Below are positions 1 to 13,000 of a stretch of DNA of 64,000 nucleotides, in pieces (position 1 is the stretch's first letter; each line of letters begins with the position of its first letter). The notes under the pieces are model-generated. The model was not told where the DNA came from. It saw only the letters and a list, made by a program, of their open reading frames with translations, and made no database searches. This DNA is from Phallusia mammillata (lineage: Eukaryota; Chordata; Ascidiacea; Phlebobranchia; Ascidiidae), in contig QLIY01000335.1 of assembly GCA_003260075.1 (NCBI GenBank), forward strand, positions 62,001 through 126,000, read 5' to 3'. The translations under genes were made by a program, and so were the position numbers.

Positions 1-674
1 AACGTAACAAAAACGGTATGGCAACCCCGTACATAGGCCTTCAGAAGTTACGCATTATTAATTTGAAGTTTTTTGTGCTTTTGAAAGTTCTCAAAAAGGT
101 TTAATTTAACAAAGGAAGTGAATATTCAGGTTATGTTACTATAGTGTGAAGTAGTTTTTCAAACAGCTTCACCTATTTTTTTCCGTCATGAAATGTTTGG
201 ATATGGTCCATTGGGCGCAAAGATTCACGACGTTGATGTAATTCGGAATCTGCGGCGCACCTGTGGGGATGTGACTGAACGGTCAAATCACAATAACAGT
301 CGTTACAACTAACTCTAGCATGTTTTACGCTCTGCTAAGTATGCGTTGGGCGTGAAAGCACAGAAAAAAGTTCGTTCAATTTTAGTTCAACCCATTATCT
401 CAATCCAAAAATGACAGTGCATTGCGCAACCGTTTACAAATCGTTCCTTTTGATACGTCCTATAGCTGTTGTCTCGTTTATCTTCAGTACATTGTTCTGA
501 AATCAATAAAAATGTTTTTTTCGAACCAGTTCGCTTCGGGTTTCGGCTTCCTAGAGGTAGCAACAAGTTTTTTGCTCAGGGAAACGCAAGTGATAAACGC
601 GTTTTCCTGATTTTTTTTGCTGGAACAAATGTTTGATGCAAGACAATTCATAAAAGAAGATATTTACTTTTCAG
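1..674. other. Left-edge sequence without a recognised gene
   Basis: AT-rich sequence. No exon with convincing splice sites and protein-like content was found. It is presumably intron or flank of the gene whose possible last exon starts at 675. Confidence 0.4.
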
Positions 675-744
675 GCGATGGCAAAGTGCGATGGACAAAT
701 GGGATGAGGCAATGGAAAAACTGGACGTTGGAAATTGCTTGTAA
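675..744 (+). CDS. Possible terminal exon of an unidentified upstream gene
   Basis: A pyrimidine-rich acceptor ending in CAG is followed by a short open stretch that, in the frame starting after one base, reads RWQSAMDKWDEAMEKLDVG and then NCL and a stop. Its composition, rich in Trp, Glu, Asp and Lys, is protein-like. A poly(A) signal AATAAA follows at 868-873, before the ERMP1 start at 1081. I do not recognise the protein. No preceding exon could be identified in bases 1-660, so this may be chance. Transcript data would decide. Confidence 0.3.
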
Positions 745-867
745 AAAAAGTTGTTAAAGGAAGAAAAAATAGAACCATAATGAAACATCCCTTATTAGTT
801 CCATGTAGTTGTAAATCATTTTTTTAATATAGTTTGTACATTTGTGTATTTTTTAGCGTTGCGTAGC

Positions 868-873
868 AATAAA
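868..873 (+). promoter_or_regulatory. Poly(A) signal AATAAA
   Basis: AATAAA about 125 bases after the stop of the possible terminal exon at 675-744 and about 200 bases before the ERMP1 start. It fits the end of an upstream transcript. Confidence 0.35.
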
Positions 874-1080
874 ACTTTACCATTTCGTCCAACTTACGAC
901 CCCCTTTCCAATTTTTAACTTGAAAACCTGTAAAATTTCAAAAAGGGAACTCCCCGTACTTATTCAAGCGTTTCTGATTCCTGTGATATTGAAAAATCGT
1001 TTTTATTTGTTCGTTGTTTCGTGAATAAATTATCGAGCAAGGCTTGCAAATCTAAGTAGTTTCAAAAGCTGCCATCAAAC

Positions 1081-4000
1081 ATGGATAGTGAAGGTGTTCG
1101 TAAGAGACAAACCCGACACGAAGGCGCAGAACGAAAACAAGACACTAGAGAAATTAGGAATGGAAATAAAAGTAAGTCTTAAGTCAATGTAAAACTATTT
1201 GTTTTTTTATGTGATGAATGGTTAAAGTTTAACCATTAAACTCATAACGTAACTCTTGACAAATGCAATAGGCAACAGAACTGTAAAACAACCTGGACGT
1301 TAAGCCAATTAGTAAAATAACAGATAAGTTTTTGCTTCTGTTTGAAATAAGCTATTCAGAATAATATAGCCTACTGTTTCCAAACTGTTTAAAATAGGTA
1401 AATCGAATCCGATTTTTTTTCTGATTTAATTTTTGCAATATCAAACAATGGGGCCCAATAGGTATTAGTGCCGCAGCTCCATCTTCAAGACGTTTGCAAC
1501 TAACACATGACAGAGTAGGTGGTAATCATGCTGGACAAATGAGCTGCACGAAGCGCAATGTGATTTCTATATGTGCAGATGCAAAACCACCAGCGGTTTA
1601 TTTATTACATCCTCTTTTATTTTGTAACAAGTTCTTCGAAAAATGTGCTGCTTAGCATTTATCAGAACTGTGTTTCTCAAACTATTGGTCCCCCCCCCCT
1701 TTATTACATCCTCTTTTATTTTGTAACAAGTTCTTCGAAAAATGTGCCGCTTAGCATTTATCTGAACTGTGTTTCTCAAGCTATTGGCTGCGGTCACAAA
1801 ATCAACAGGATTTGTCACTTGTGTATAACAAAGAATGATCTTTTTACATGTATATGTTGTAAAATCATTGTCTGACTCTCACACACAAGTTTTACACAAC
1901 AAAAACACACAAATATTTCTAAAGCTTGCAAACATGATAGTATCTGAAATAAGCTATTGCTGCCAGGCATCCCCCCCCCCTCGAAACGTCGATTGTTTAC
2001 AATAAAGCTGCTGGATGAGCAATACTTGATCATGATAGTATCTGAATACTATAATCCAGTTTATATGTTTTTCTGGATTCTGGTTACTTTCAGATGCAAA
2101 TTATTTGGATTTAGTATTTACAAGTGTCATGTAGTAACTTATGTAGTGCACATGTGAACATCATTAAATGAATTAGTTGATAAGCACAGCTTTTAAAACT
2201 AGCAAATCAGTGCCAACTTCGCCACAAATTCAAGTTTTATTTTTGCATTAACAGATCCGAGAAAGCCAGTTTGTAAGATTCTAGTTGGGCTAACTAACCC
2301 CAGATTAAGCACAACTGTCTCTAAAACCTTGTTGCTTTCTTGTAGGGGCTACCCAAAGCAGCAAGTATCAACCCAAGCAACTTTTATCATCTGCACAATG
2401 GGCTTTCATGACAGGATTATTTTATTTCTCCATACTACTGCTTGTCTGGTTGTCTATTTCCCATCTACCCACTCCTAAGACAGCAGAAAACACAAAACCA
2501 CAAGATTTCATTGAAGAATTAGCACGGTAATACATTTTTCAAAATATGCTTTTTATTCAGGACATGGGAATGTATTAATTTCATCTATTGTTTTTCTTTT
2601 TCTGTCCCCCCCCCCGGTTTTCACTGGCATATTTTATAGCAGAAAGTATAGTGTAGTGCTAAATGACAATTTTGTCATGGTTTCTCTTATTTATGTTTTG
2701 ATATCAAGGCTTTTTATCCTGCAGACATAGTGTGTTTTAATGCACGGCCACTAAAGTTTATTAAATCTCAAAAGTATCTTCTGCCGGTAATGGCCCGCTG
2801 TACAAACTGACTTAATGAACTTGTAATATCTTTAGAATTGCCCCCCCCCCAGAATTAGCACGGTAATACATTTTTCAAAATATGCTTTTTATTCAGGATA
2901 GGGGAATGTATTAATTTCATTTATTGTTTTTCTTTTTTTGCCTAATGCAAGTTTGGTAAACCTTTTGGTAAATAAATAGAGTTTAAAGTTATTCAAATTT
3001 ACACACATGGTACATTGTGTCCTTATTGATTTAAACCTTTGTCAACCAAGCTATTTACCCACATATGTTTTTCATTTGTGGTTTTCACTGGCATATTTTA
3101 TAGCAGAAAGTATAGTGTAGTGCTAAAAGGATGAATTCTGTAGGCTTTAACACTTTACTGTACTATTCATATTTGCGCTTCTTCTACATAACAATATACT
3201 TTGCACAGTAAATGGACATGTCATTTACTTTGTAAACACATGTGTTGCTGTGAAAAAAAACTGTAAACATAGTTTTGTGTAACATGTAAACATATCTCAT
3301 CAAATAAGACTGTGTGGTTATTGAACTTTGGACGGAAGGTATTTTAATTTTGTTATGGTTTTTCTTATTTATGTTTTGATATCAAGGCTTTTTATCCTAC
3401 AGACATTGTGTGTTTTATCGCATGGCCACTAAAGTTTATTAAATCCCAAAAGTGTGTTCTGCCGGTAATGTCCTGCTGTACAAGCTGATGAACTTTTAAT
3501 ATCTTTAGAATTCAACCCACAAACAAATCCTTTCTTTACAGCAAACATTTGCTTAAGTTTGTGAGCTTGGGCCACCGACCTGCTGGTAGCACCGCAAATG
3601 AAGTTGATTCTGTCAAATACATCCTGCAACAAGTTTTAGAAGTTAAACAAATTGCTCCTCCTTCAGTAAAACTTGAAGTTGATGTCCAAAAACCAACAGT
3701 ATGTATATAATTTTTAGGCTTATGTGCCATTATCTAGATGTTTTATTTACTTTCATTTGTTTTGCCACAGGGTTCATTCAGTATCAACTTTCTAAGTGGT
3801 TTTGCAAGTTACTACACCAACATCACCAACACAGTGGTCAAACTTTCACCTGCCGACCACGATTCAGGTCCAGGTCTTTTGCTCAATTGTCACACTGATT
3901 CAGTCGTCGGATCTCCAGGTAAATTGGTTTTGTCAAAATTTTTCTATTTTTTGTATGTATAAATTTATGCATAACTATCTGCATTTCTGATCAATAAAAA

Positions 4001-7000
4001 ATGTACTTGTTTATATATATAGTAAATACTTTGCAATTGCTTTGTAGACGCCTCCAGTTAATATGTTTTCACTATACGGAAGCTCTCTGGCAGTTTTGTG
4101 TGTAAACAGATACTTTTCAAGTTCATTTCTTTGTCCTTTTTCCTTTTTCAAGCTAAAAGCTTGTAGTGGGTGTAAGCCTAGGACAGAAAGTTACATGATG
4201 GAAAAAAAATTCTTACCTAACCTTTCACAGTATGCCGGACCTATTAAAGGCATTATACCGAATCAGCTGGTCAAGCTCCACTTCGGAGACCAGCTGATTC
4301 AGTATAGTGCCTTTGATAGGCTTGGCGTACTGTGAATTATCGATAAGTATGCCGTGATCGCAGGTCTGCATCGACGCTTCAGGGCTGATCCCAGTATGAA
4401 TATATTCATCTTGGTTGTTTGTAATATTTATATTTTCTGTGNATCGATAAGTTTGCCATGATTGCTGGTCTGCATCAACGCTTCAGGGCTGATCCCAGTA
4501 TGAATATATTCATCTTGGTTGTTTGTAATATTTATATTTTCTGTGGATGATTTTTTTTAAAAAAGGTACTTATAAATGTACTATGTTCCAAAAAAAGCTT
4601 TATGTTATATATATATATTTTTTTTTCCCCCCCCCCGCAGTCAGGGTCAGCCCAATCATTATTAAATTAATGCACAAATCTGTACGTAATATTACTGATT
4701 TTAAATGTTCTTCCACAAAAACAAACTGTTTGGAGACATAGCCCCCCCCCCTCATCTTGGTTGTTTGTAATATTTATATTTTCTGTGGATGATTTTTTTA
4801 AAAAAAGGTACTTATAAATGTACTATATTCCAAAAAAAGCTTTATGTTATATATATATATTTATTTGTTTTTGTTGTTGTAAAAAATATTTTTATGTCAG
4901 GTGCGAGTGATGATGCAGTTGCTTGTGCAGTTTTGTTGGAGGTTTTGCGTGCTCTCGTAGCCGACAAAGAAACTCCACTGCGACATACAGTGATCTTTTT
5001 ATTCAACGGAGCTGAAGAAAATATCTTGCAAGCGAGTCATGGATTTATTACGAAACACAAATGGGCAAAACATGTAAATAAATTGTTATTATACTTAGCT
5101 ATTGTTTTGATGAAATGAATGCTGCATTACCCCCCCCCCCAACGGAGCTGAAGAAAATATCTTGCAAGCGAGTCATGGATTTATTACAAAACACAAATGG
5201 GCAAAACAGGTAACAAAAGAATTGTTATCATACTTGACTATTGTTTTGATGAAATGAATGCTACATATATGTCAACATAGTGACACTGAGTTGCTGTTTG
5301 GTTACCATGTAGTTGCTTGGCCCTTGTGCATCAAATTCCTCTCTGGTTCATGCCCAGTTTTGGCATCAAAACTCTTTGGTGAGGCTTTTGTAAATGTCAT
5401 CAACTGAAAGGCCACTAGTCTATACAGTTACTGTGTTGCCACCAGATTCATTGATAAGACCTTGAAGTTGAAAATAATATGCATTATCTGCAGCCTAAAT
5501 GCTGCATATATTTGCAGTTTTTTTTTAGTTTCTAGTCATATCTAATTATAAATCTTTATGCTTAATGTTAACTAGCGCCAGCTGGACTTTGGACCTAAAT
5601 TGGTGGCTGGACCCTTCCTTTTTAGTGCAAACAACAAACTAAAAAATCATTGTTGGCTAGTATTAATGTGTAGATGCCACCACTGACTTTTGTAATCAAA
5701 TTTCTAAATCATGATGATTGCAGTCAGGGTCAGCCCAATCATTATTAAATTAATGCACAAATCTGTAAGTAATATTACTGATTTTAAATTTTCTTCCACA
5801 AAAACAAACTGTTTGGAGACATATCACCCAAAAAGTTTGCAAGTCAAGTTTAGGTTTTTCAACTTGGTGAACGAATATAATGTACAATTGTACAAAAACG
5901 TTAGTTTTTACTTTGTACTCCCCTTGTTTACTAGTGGGTAAGAAACTATCGAAATGTATTTGCTGTGAAAAAATTAACAAAAATCCATCAGAAATACTGA
6001 TGAGTTTTACAAAAATCCAACAAAACATCCATCAGAAAATAGTTCTTTTTTGCAATAAACAAAATTTTTGTGACACAAATAAAATTATCTTTATGACCCC
6101 CCCTTCGAAGTATGTTCAACTCAATGTTAAGAAACAGTGCATTAAAATAAACAAGCCAGAAATAGCTACACAACACAAACAGTTGTTTAATTTTTAGGTG
6201 AAAGCTTTTATCAATCTGGAAGCAGCCGGAGCTGGTGGAAAAGAAATTGTATTCCAGACGGGCCCAGAGAATCCGTGGTTATTAACGTCATGGATAGAAC
6301 ACGCTCAACATCCATTTGGGACAGTTTTTGCACAGGAGTTGTTTCAGAGCGGGGTTGTGCCATCTGATACTGATTTTAGGCAAGGCTTTGTGGATTTTAT
6401 TCAACTACACTTAGCTCTCAGGTTTTTTTGTACCTGATTTGTGCTGTATAGTTTAGGTGTCAATTTTGTGAACTGCTGCATATTTAGCTAAAATGTTGTT
6501 GGCAAAGAGCGATATCTAGGACTGGTAAATATTTTCCTTAAAGTGGTTTACAGTAGGGATGCGCTGAGCCGAGCCAGAACCCGAGTACTCGGTACCGAGC
6601 ATCACTGTTTTTGATGCTCGGTGCTCATCAGAGCTGTTGCACAAACTGACCCGAGCATTAAATTTGCATATTCATGCCCTGCTAACATACAAACTAGCGT
6701 CTAAAGCAGGGTTATTCAACGGGGGCAAATTCGTCCACCGAGGGGGCGATGGGGACAATTTTCGTAGTTAGGGGGCAATTTGACTGTAAAGGGGGGCGAT
6801 ATCGAGATAACTAATTCTTTAGATATGCACATGAACTGACTCAGCTAACTTTAACTTATAAGCAGATTTTATTCATCTTGCAAACACCACGGACATGGGG
6901 TGCTTTAGCTTGAACATGCTGCTATTTGAATACATTGTGTTGGCGGGCGATTGTTTTATTTTTTGCGAGCAAGGTTGGGCATTTAATTTGCCAAAAGGGC

Positions 7001-10000
7001 ACTTTATTGAGGATATGTATGGTGACGGGCCATACTTTTTAAATACAACTGTAGCGAGCTTTCCCTCAAGTTGGTTTTGCTTTCATACATTTTATAGGCC
7101 CACTGGCGTTTCCCAAACTGTAAGTNGCCCACTGGCGTTTTCCAAACTAAGTATTTGTAACATTTAATTAGGTAAATCCAGTGTTAGTTGATGTGAAATT
7201 TATAGGTTTCTCCTCTGCCGAATAATGCCTCATTATTTTCAACAACAGAAGTCGATTGTTTGCGCATGATCGTAATATTATCCTATCTATGATGTAACAA
7301 ATTTTCCTCAGCTGCATTAGAATTGCCTGAAATAGATCCTGCATGTCGTAGTAGCAATTAAATTAGGGTTTAACTGTTAAGTGAAGCTTTTGTGTTGCTG
7401 GGTGAATCTAACTGCCCACATCTGCTCAAAAGGCTTTTATGCAAAATCTGCTCAAAAGCCGTTCATACAAAATAACAATCTCATAGGGGGCTATTTTGAT
7501 CCAGTGCCCTTGAAAGGGGGCGATTACGCTAAAAAGGTTGAAGACCCCTGGTCTAAAGGGTATCCAAGAACAAAAATGACTTTTTTTTTAATGGCCAGAT
7601 GGTGTAAAAATGCGTAGTTTTGGAGCCTGTGCAGTTGAATACACTGCTGGTGATGTAAGGGACCTTGGAAAGCCACAAAACTAGCGTTGATTCTCTTGCC
7701 TCGCCATACATTGTTTTACTTAAGTATATTTTCTAGAATATTCCGTGATTATGGCAAAGTGCCTGGACTTGACCTGGCTTACGTGAGGAACGGATATGTG
7801 TATCACACCCAGTATGACAATGCTGACATGATTAAGCCTGGTTGTGTACAGAGAGCAGGTAGGTTTTGTGGAAATGTTTAAGACGAAGTTTGATGACCAA
7901 AATATCTGAAAACATTCTAGATTCTCCAATTTTTTTACAAACCTTTACCAAACTTCTGTGAGAAATAAAGTGTAGTGACATATTTTAGTCTCAAACATTT
8001 TGGCAATGGCTTGTGCCCTTATCAGGTAAAATATGTGACTGCACATCGGTTTTAAAGGAAAAAAAAATATTTACACTCCGAGCATAAACCTGACATAGCA
8101 AATGCCTTAATGTAATTAATGTACAACATAATGGATGAGGTAAGAACAGTTGGAACATAGATGCTTTACACTTGTATTGGCAAGTTTTGTTTATTAATAG
8201 AACTTTCTAGCAATATACAGCTGAATTAATAATAGCAAATACAAAACAAGTTTCATATACCTGTGTAATTACCAGGTTGTTATTTTATCAGCTATTGCGG
8301 CACACTGATATATAAATTATAATAGGCCAGGTGTATTGAAGGCGTTCAGCCGGTCACCATGTGTTCCCACATTGCAATACATAGACTTTAGACTAGAAAG
8401 ACTTCTGTAATGAATTCCATATGTGAATGTTTGGTGACAATCTGATTTGTTATAATGCTTTTAATGGGCCTGGTGTACTGTGATTTTAGCAAACTGTACA
8501 AACACGTGGCAGTGTATTTTATGAGCTTCATAGCAGCACCTGCCTTAACATTGTAAATGTAGTTATGTTCCTGTAACGAAACTAGACAGAAAGCTTTCGT
8601 TGGGGAATACTTTTGATTACCTTTTAAAAGTGCTACCAATCCCCCCCCCCTGTTTATTAATAGAACTTTCTAGCAATATACAGCTGAATTAATAATAGGA
8701 AATACAAAACTAGCTCCATATACCTGTGTAATTACCAGGTAGTTATTTTGTCAGCTATTACGGCACACTCATATATAAATCATAGTAGGCCAGGTGTATT
8801 GAAGGCGTTATACCGAATCAGCCAGTTCCCATGCATTCCCACTTTGCAATGCACAGGCTAGAAAGACATCTGTCATGAATTGTGTGAATGCTTAGTGACA
8901 ATCTGACTGCCATGTGCGAATGTTTGGTGACCATCTGATTTGTTATAACACTTTTAATGGGCCTGGCATACCGTGATTTTAGTAAATTGTAGAAACAAGT
9001 GGCAGTGTATTTTATAAGCTTCATAGCAGCACCTGCCTTTACATTGTACATGTAATTACGTTCCTGTAACGAAACCAGACAGAAAGCTTTCGTTGGGGAA
9101 CACTTTTGATTACCTTTTAAAAGTGCTACCAATTACTTCTTTTCCAAGTTCTTGCAGAAAAGCAGAAGCCGTAGTAGTTCTTTAATTTAAAACAATATGG
9201 TTGAGAAATTTTGACACAATATTACACTTGTTTTCCAGGTGACAATATTCTTTCTGTGGTGAAACATCTTGTCAAGTCACCAACTTCTTTGTTGAGTAAA
9301 AGTGATCCCCCCCCCCGTTCTTGCAGAAAAGCAGAAGCCGTAGCAGTTCTTTAATTTAAAGCAGTATGATTGAGAAATTTTGACACAATGTTACCTACAT
9401 TTTCCAGGTGACAATATTCTTTCTGTGGTGAAACACCTTGTCAAGTCACCAACTTCTTTGTTGAGTAAAAGTGACGACTACAAACACGGAACAGCTGCTT
9501 TCGCCGATTTTCTTGGAGTTTACATGTTTTTCATCCCATTTCGATTACTCAGTATCCTGAATATTGCCTGTTGTGCTGCCACCTTTATCTACATATTTCG
9601 ACGGTTTGCTTCATTCAGTGCTGAAGGAGGTAGGTTTAACTCAGTGGTCTCCAATATAGACTTTATCTGGGGCAACTAACTTCCTGAAAGCCACAACACC
9701 AACATACTTATCAGTAAAATACCTCAGTTAAACCAGATTTTGTTAATCCAAATGTAGAAAAATAATAATGTACAAGATAGTAAGACCCTATTTAAGTTTG
9801 TACCTTAAATAAATGTTATTTTTGTAAAAACACCAATACAAAAATACAAAACATTTTATTGATCAGCCCTTAAGCATGCATACAGACCAGTGATCATGGC
9901 CTGGCTTCTATGCAATGGTGCCTTCCAGTGTTTTTTTTAAGGTGTTTTGGGGGACCGAAACGGTCACCCAAATTTCTCCAGCGGTTTCCCAAAATTTGGA

Positions 10001-13000
10001 AATGGCTATTTTTTGGTATTTAAATGAAACACTTGCGGTCTCTTAAAACTACTTAGCGGTCACCCAAACCAAACCTTAAAAAAACCCTGGTGCCTTCAGT
10101 AGACCTGGCGTACTATGATTGACACATGATTTGGTGCATTTGTTTGAATATCTAAAAAATTGCAACTTATTATTCCAGGTGTTGATGGCTTAGCTTCGGC
10201 TGGCTTGTATGGAAAACATTTGATAAAAGCCACAGCAGCAGTTATTTCATCATTAGTTGCCAGTATACTTGCATCCTTGTCCGTCGCTGGGACTGTTATG
10301 TACTTCGATCGATACATGCCATTTTATTCTCAACCTGTACTGGCTATGTTTCTCTACATTCCACCATCTTTACTAGCAATTCTGGTTGTGCATTCCAGTG
10401 CCAATAAATACTTATTTAAGGTTAGCACACAGGTATTTTTTGTTATTGTTGCTCATTTGTGAATAACATATTTTTGGGGAAAACAATTTAACAAATTTAT
10501 GGCAAAATCGTGTGTATATGGTGTAACTATGAATCAACAGATAAACATATTAGTAGCATTTAAATATTTTTTAAGTTTTATTAATTACCTAATTAGGTGC
10601 TAAGCAGATAATCTGTTTAAAACTATAAGGTCTTTTATCGATTTATTGTCCTTTATCGATTTATGTTATTTAAATATTCTAAACGCTTGTACAAATGTTT
10701 TTTGAAACTTAAATCTTATAATTTGTTTCATTTTATGAAATTGTTTTAGTATCAGCTTTGAAATGAATGTAAAAAAACTACTGTGTTGTACAGATTAAGA
10801 ACCCTTGGCAGACAGAGACCATATTTTTCGATGCAGCACTTTTACTTTGTGCAATTATCCTGTTCGAACTCAATCAACTTCAAGTCCAATCCAGCTTCCT
10901 TCTCATGTTTACTATGGCGCCTCTAGTGTTGGGTCGATGTTATTTGTTTGGAAAAACATTTTCACCCGAATCGGGTATATTCAAGATTATGTTTAAATAC
11001 TCTCATTAGTTTTAATAAATCTAAAATTATTGTAATTGTAAACCCTTGCATATGTAGCATGCAATTACAATGAAAGTGCAATGATTTTCGATCTTGTTTG
11101 TTTGGTGAAGGCTATTGTACCCAACCAGTGGTCCTTTTAAATAAAAAGTGTTTTATGAAAAGTCTATCATAAATATATATATACCTTTTTCTGGAGTGAT
11201 GGGGTCGGAAACCTTTCATATCTTTCTCTTTATTATTGATATCTGCTGGCACAAACCACTATTATTTTAGAAAAACGTTCGCACGTGAGGTCATTAACAC
11301 ATGGAAACAACAAGTAAATTGGCACACGTCGTATAAAATGTTACCGACCCCTGGGGTACAGTCTCATCATCTCTATGCAAATAAACAGATTATGTGTTCA
11401 ACCAGTATACAATTATGTGTTCTGGATTAACATTTCAGGTTCTTCTCCTGGTATAAAGATGCTGCTTCATCTCTTGCTGCTCATCTTCCCAACCATGATG
11501 CTCTTCTCTCACTTCTTCGTCTTGCTCGATATGTTTATCCCATTATGTGGACGTGCAGGAAGCATCGTGCCTCCTGATTTGATCATTGCATTTCTAACTG
11601 CTTTTGTTACATCAGTGGCAGTGTTTTTTACTGTCAGTTTTGTCCATGTGGTCAAGTCAATTCGATGGTAGGTAATTTAGTCTTGTTGTTTTTGTATTTA
11701 TTAAAAAAAGCAAAATTTACATAGCTGCAGACATTAGTTGACCTATAAGGTCTCATCGGTGCAGCTGGGGACTAGAGATAGGATGCATTGGCTATTGCAG
11801 CCATCCAACATTACTTCAGTTTGTTGGGAGTAACAGGCTAAAAAAACATGCCTCACCTATTCTGTTTAATGCCACAACTGGGCGTTTTGATTATGCATTG
11901 TAACATATAAAAAAATCCAAAGAATAAAAACTGAGGATGTCATTATTATAACGGTGAAACCGATTTTACATTTATTATCTTGCATAATGAAAAACACAGA
12001 CTGAATTAAGTGTACTGAAAGCTTTAGTTTAGTATTTATGATCCGCAAGTGGACTTGTCTGCAACGAGCATGCTTTGGTTTAGGACTAATTCACAGCTTT
12101 AACCTGAAATGAACCAATAGAAAAGGATGCAAGGAAAAAAATAGTCACAACAACTCATCGGAATAAAAAGATACATGAGACTTAATCTGAAAATCTTTAA
12201 GCAACTGCCTGTTGCAAGCAGAGAGCAGTGATAATGCCAAAAATTTGAATAATTCATGTTTGCAAGCTAGCATTTCAACAACATGTTTTAATTTTGCAGT
12301 GTGCAAGCTGCCCTGTTTGCTTGCATAGCATTCAGCGTTATTTATGCTGTATCCAATTTTGGTTTTCCATACAGTTCAAACCCATCTGCACCCACACCCA
12401 AACGACTATTTCTGCAGGTAAACTTTGTATTCTAAACCAAACAAAATGTCTGTCTTTCACAAATATACAGTTACTTGCTTAAATTGAAGTTGTGTAAACA
12501 CAAGAAAAATCAACCCACTTTTAATGTGCTTTTCTACATATTTTTTAAACCATTTGTGCAATGTGCTGTTGTGCTTATATGACATGATAGATGATAGGTT
12601 AGCTGCAGACAATGCAAACATTTTCAACCTATAAGGTTTTATCAGTGCAGCTGGTGACAAGGCATTGTAGACACAATGTGTCATTGCAGTTTGTTAGGAG
12701 TATACAAATCTGTTCAATGCCACAACTTCCCAAAGCCACAGAGGAACTGGCTCACGATGCACAAACAATTACTTAAGACCAAGGGCAAAGTGTCACTATA
12801 ATAATAAACTAGCCTATACTGCCATTGCCTTACAAGGTAGCACTGATAACATTTTTTGAGTTCAAACAGTATGTACTCCTTGCATTTAAATTGTTTGTTT
12901 AAAGTATTGATTAGCTTGTTAAGATTGGTTTTCATAAAGAATATCTTGTGTTCTTTGTCTATGTGTTGATTTATAAAAATATTTCTATTTTGTTTTTCCT

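Noticed and set aside
8388..9132. Two similar minus-strand frames suggesting a duplicated gene
   Set aside because: They come from the duplicated ERMP1 intron 7 sequence on both sides of a C10 tract and contain SINE fragments.
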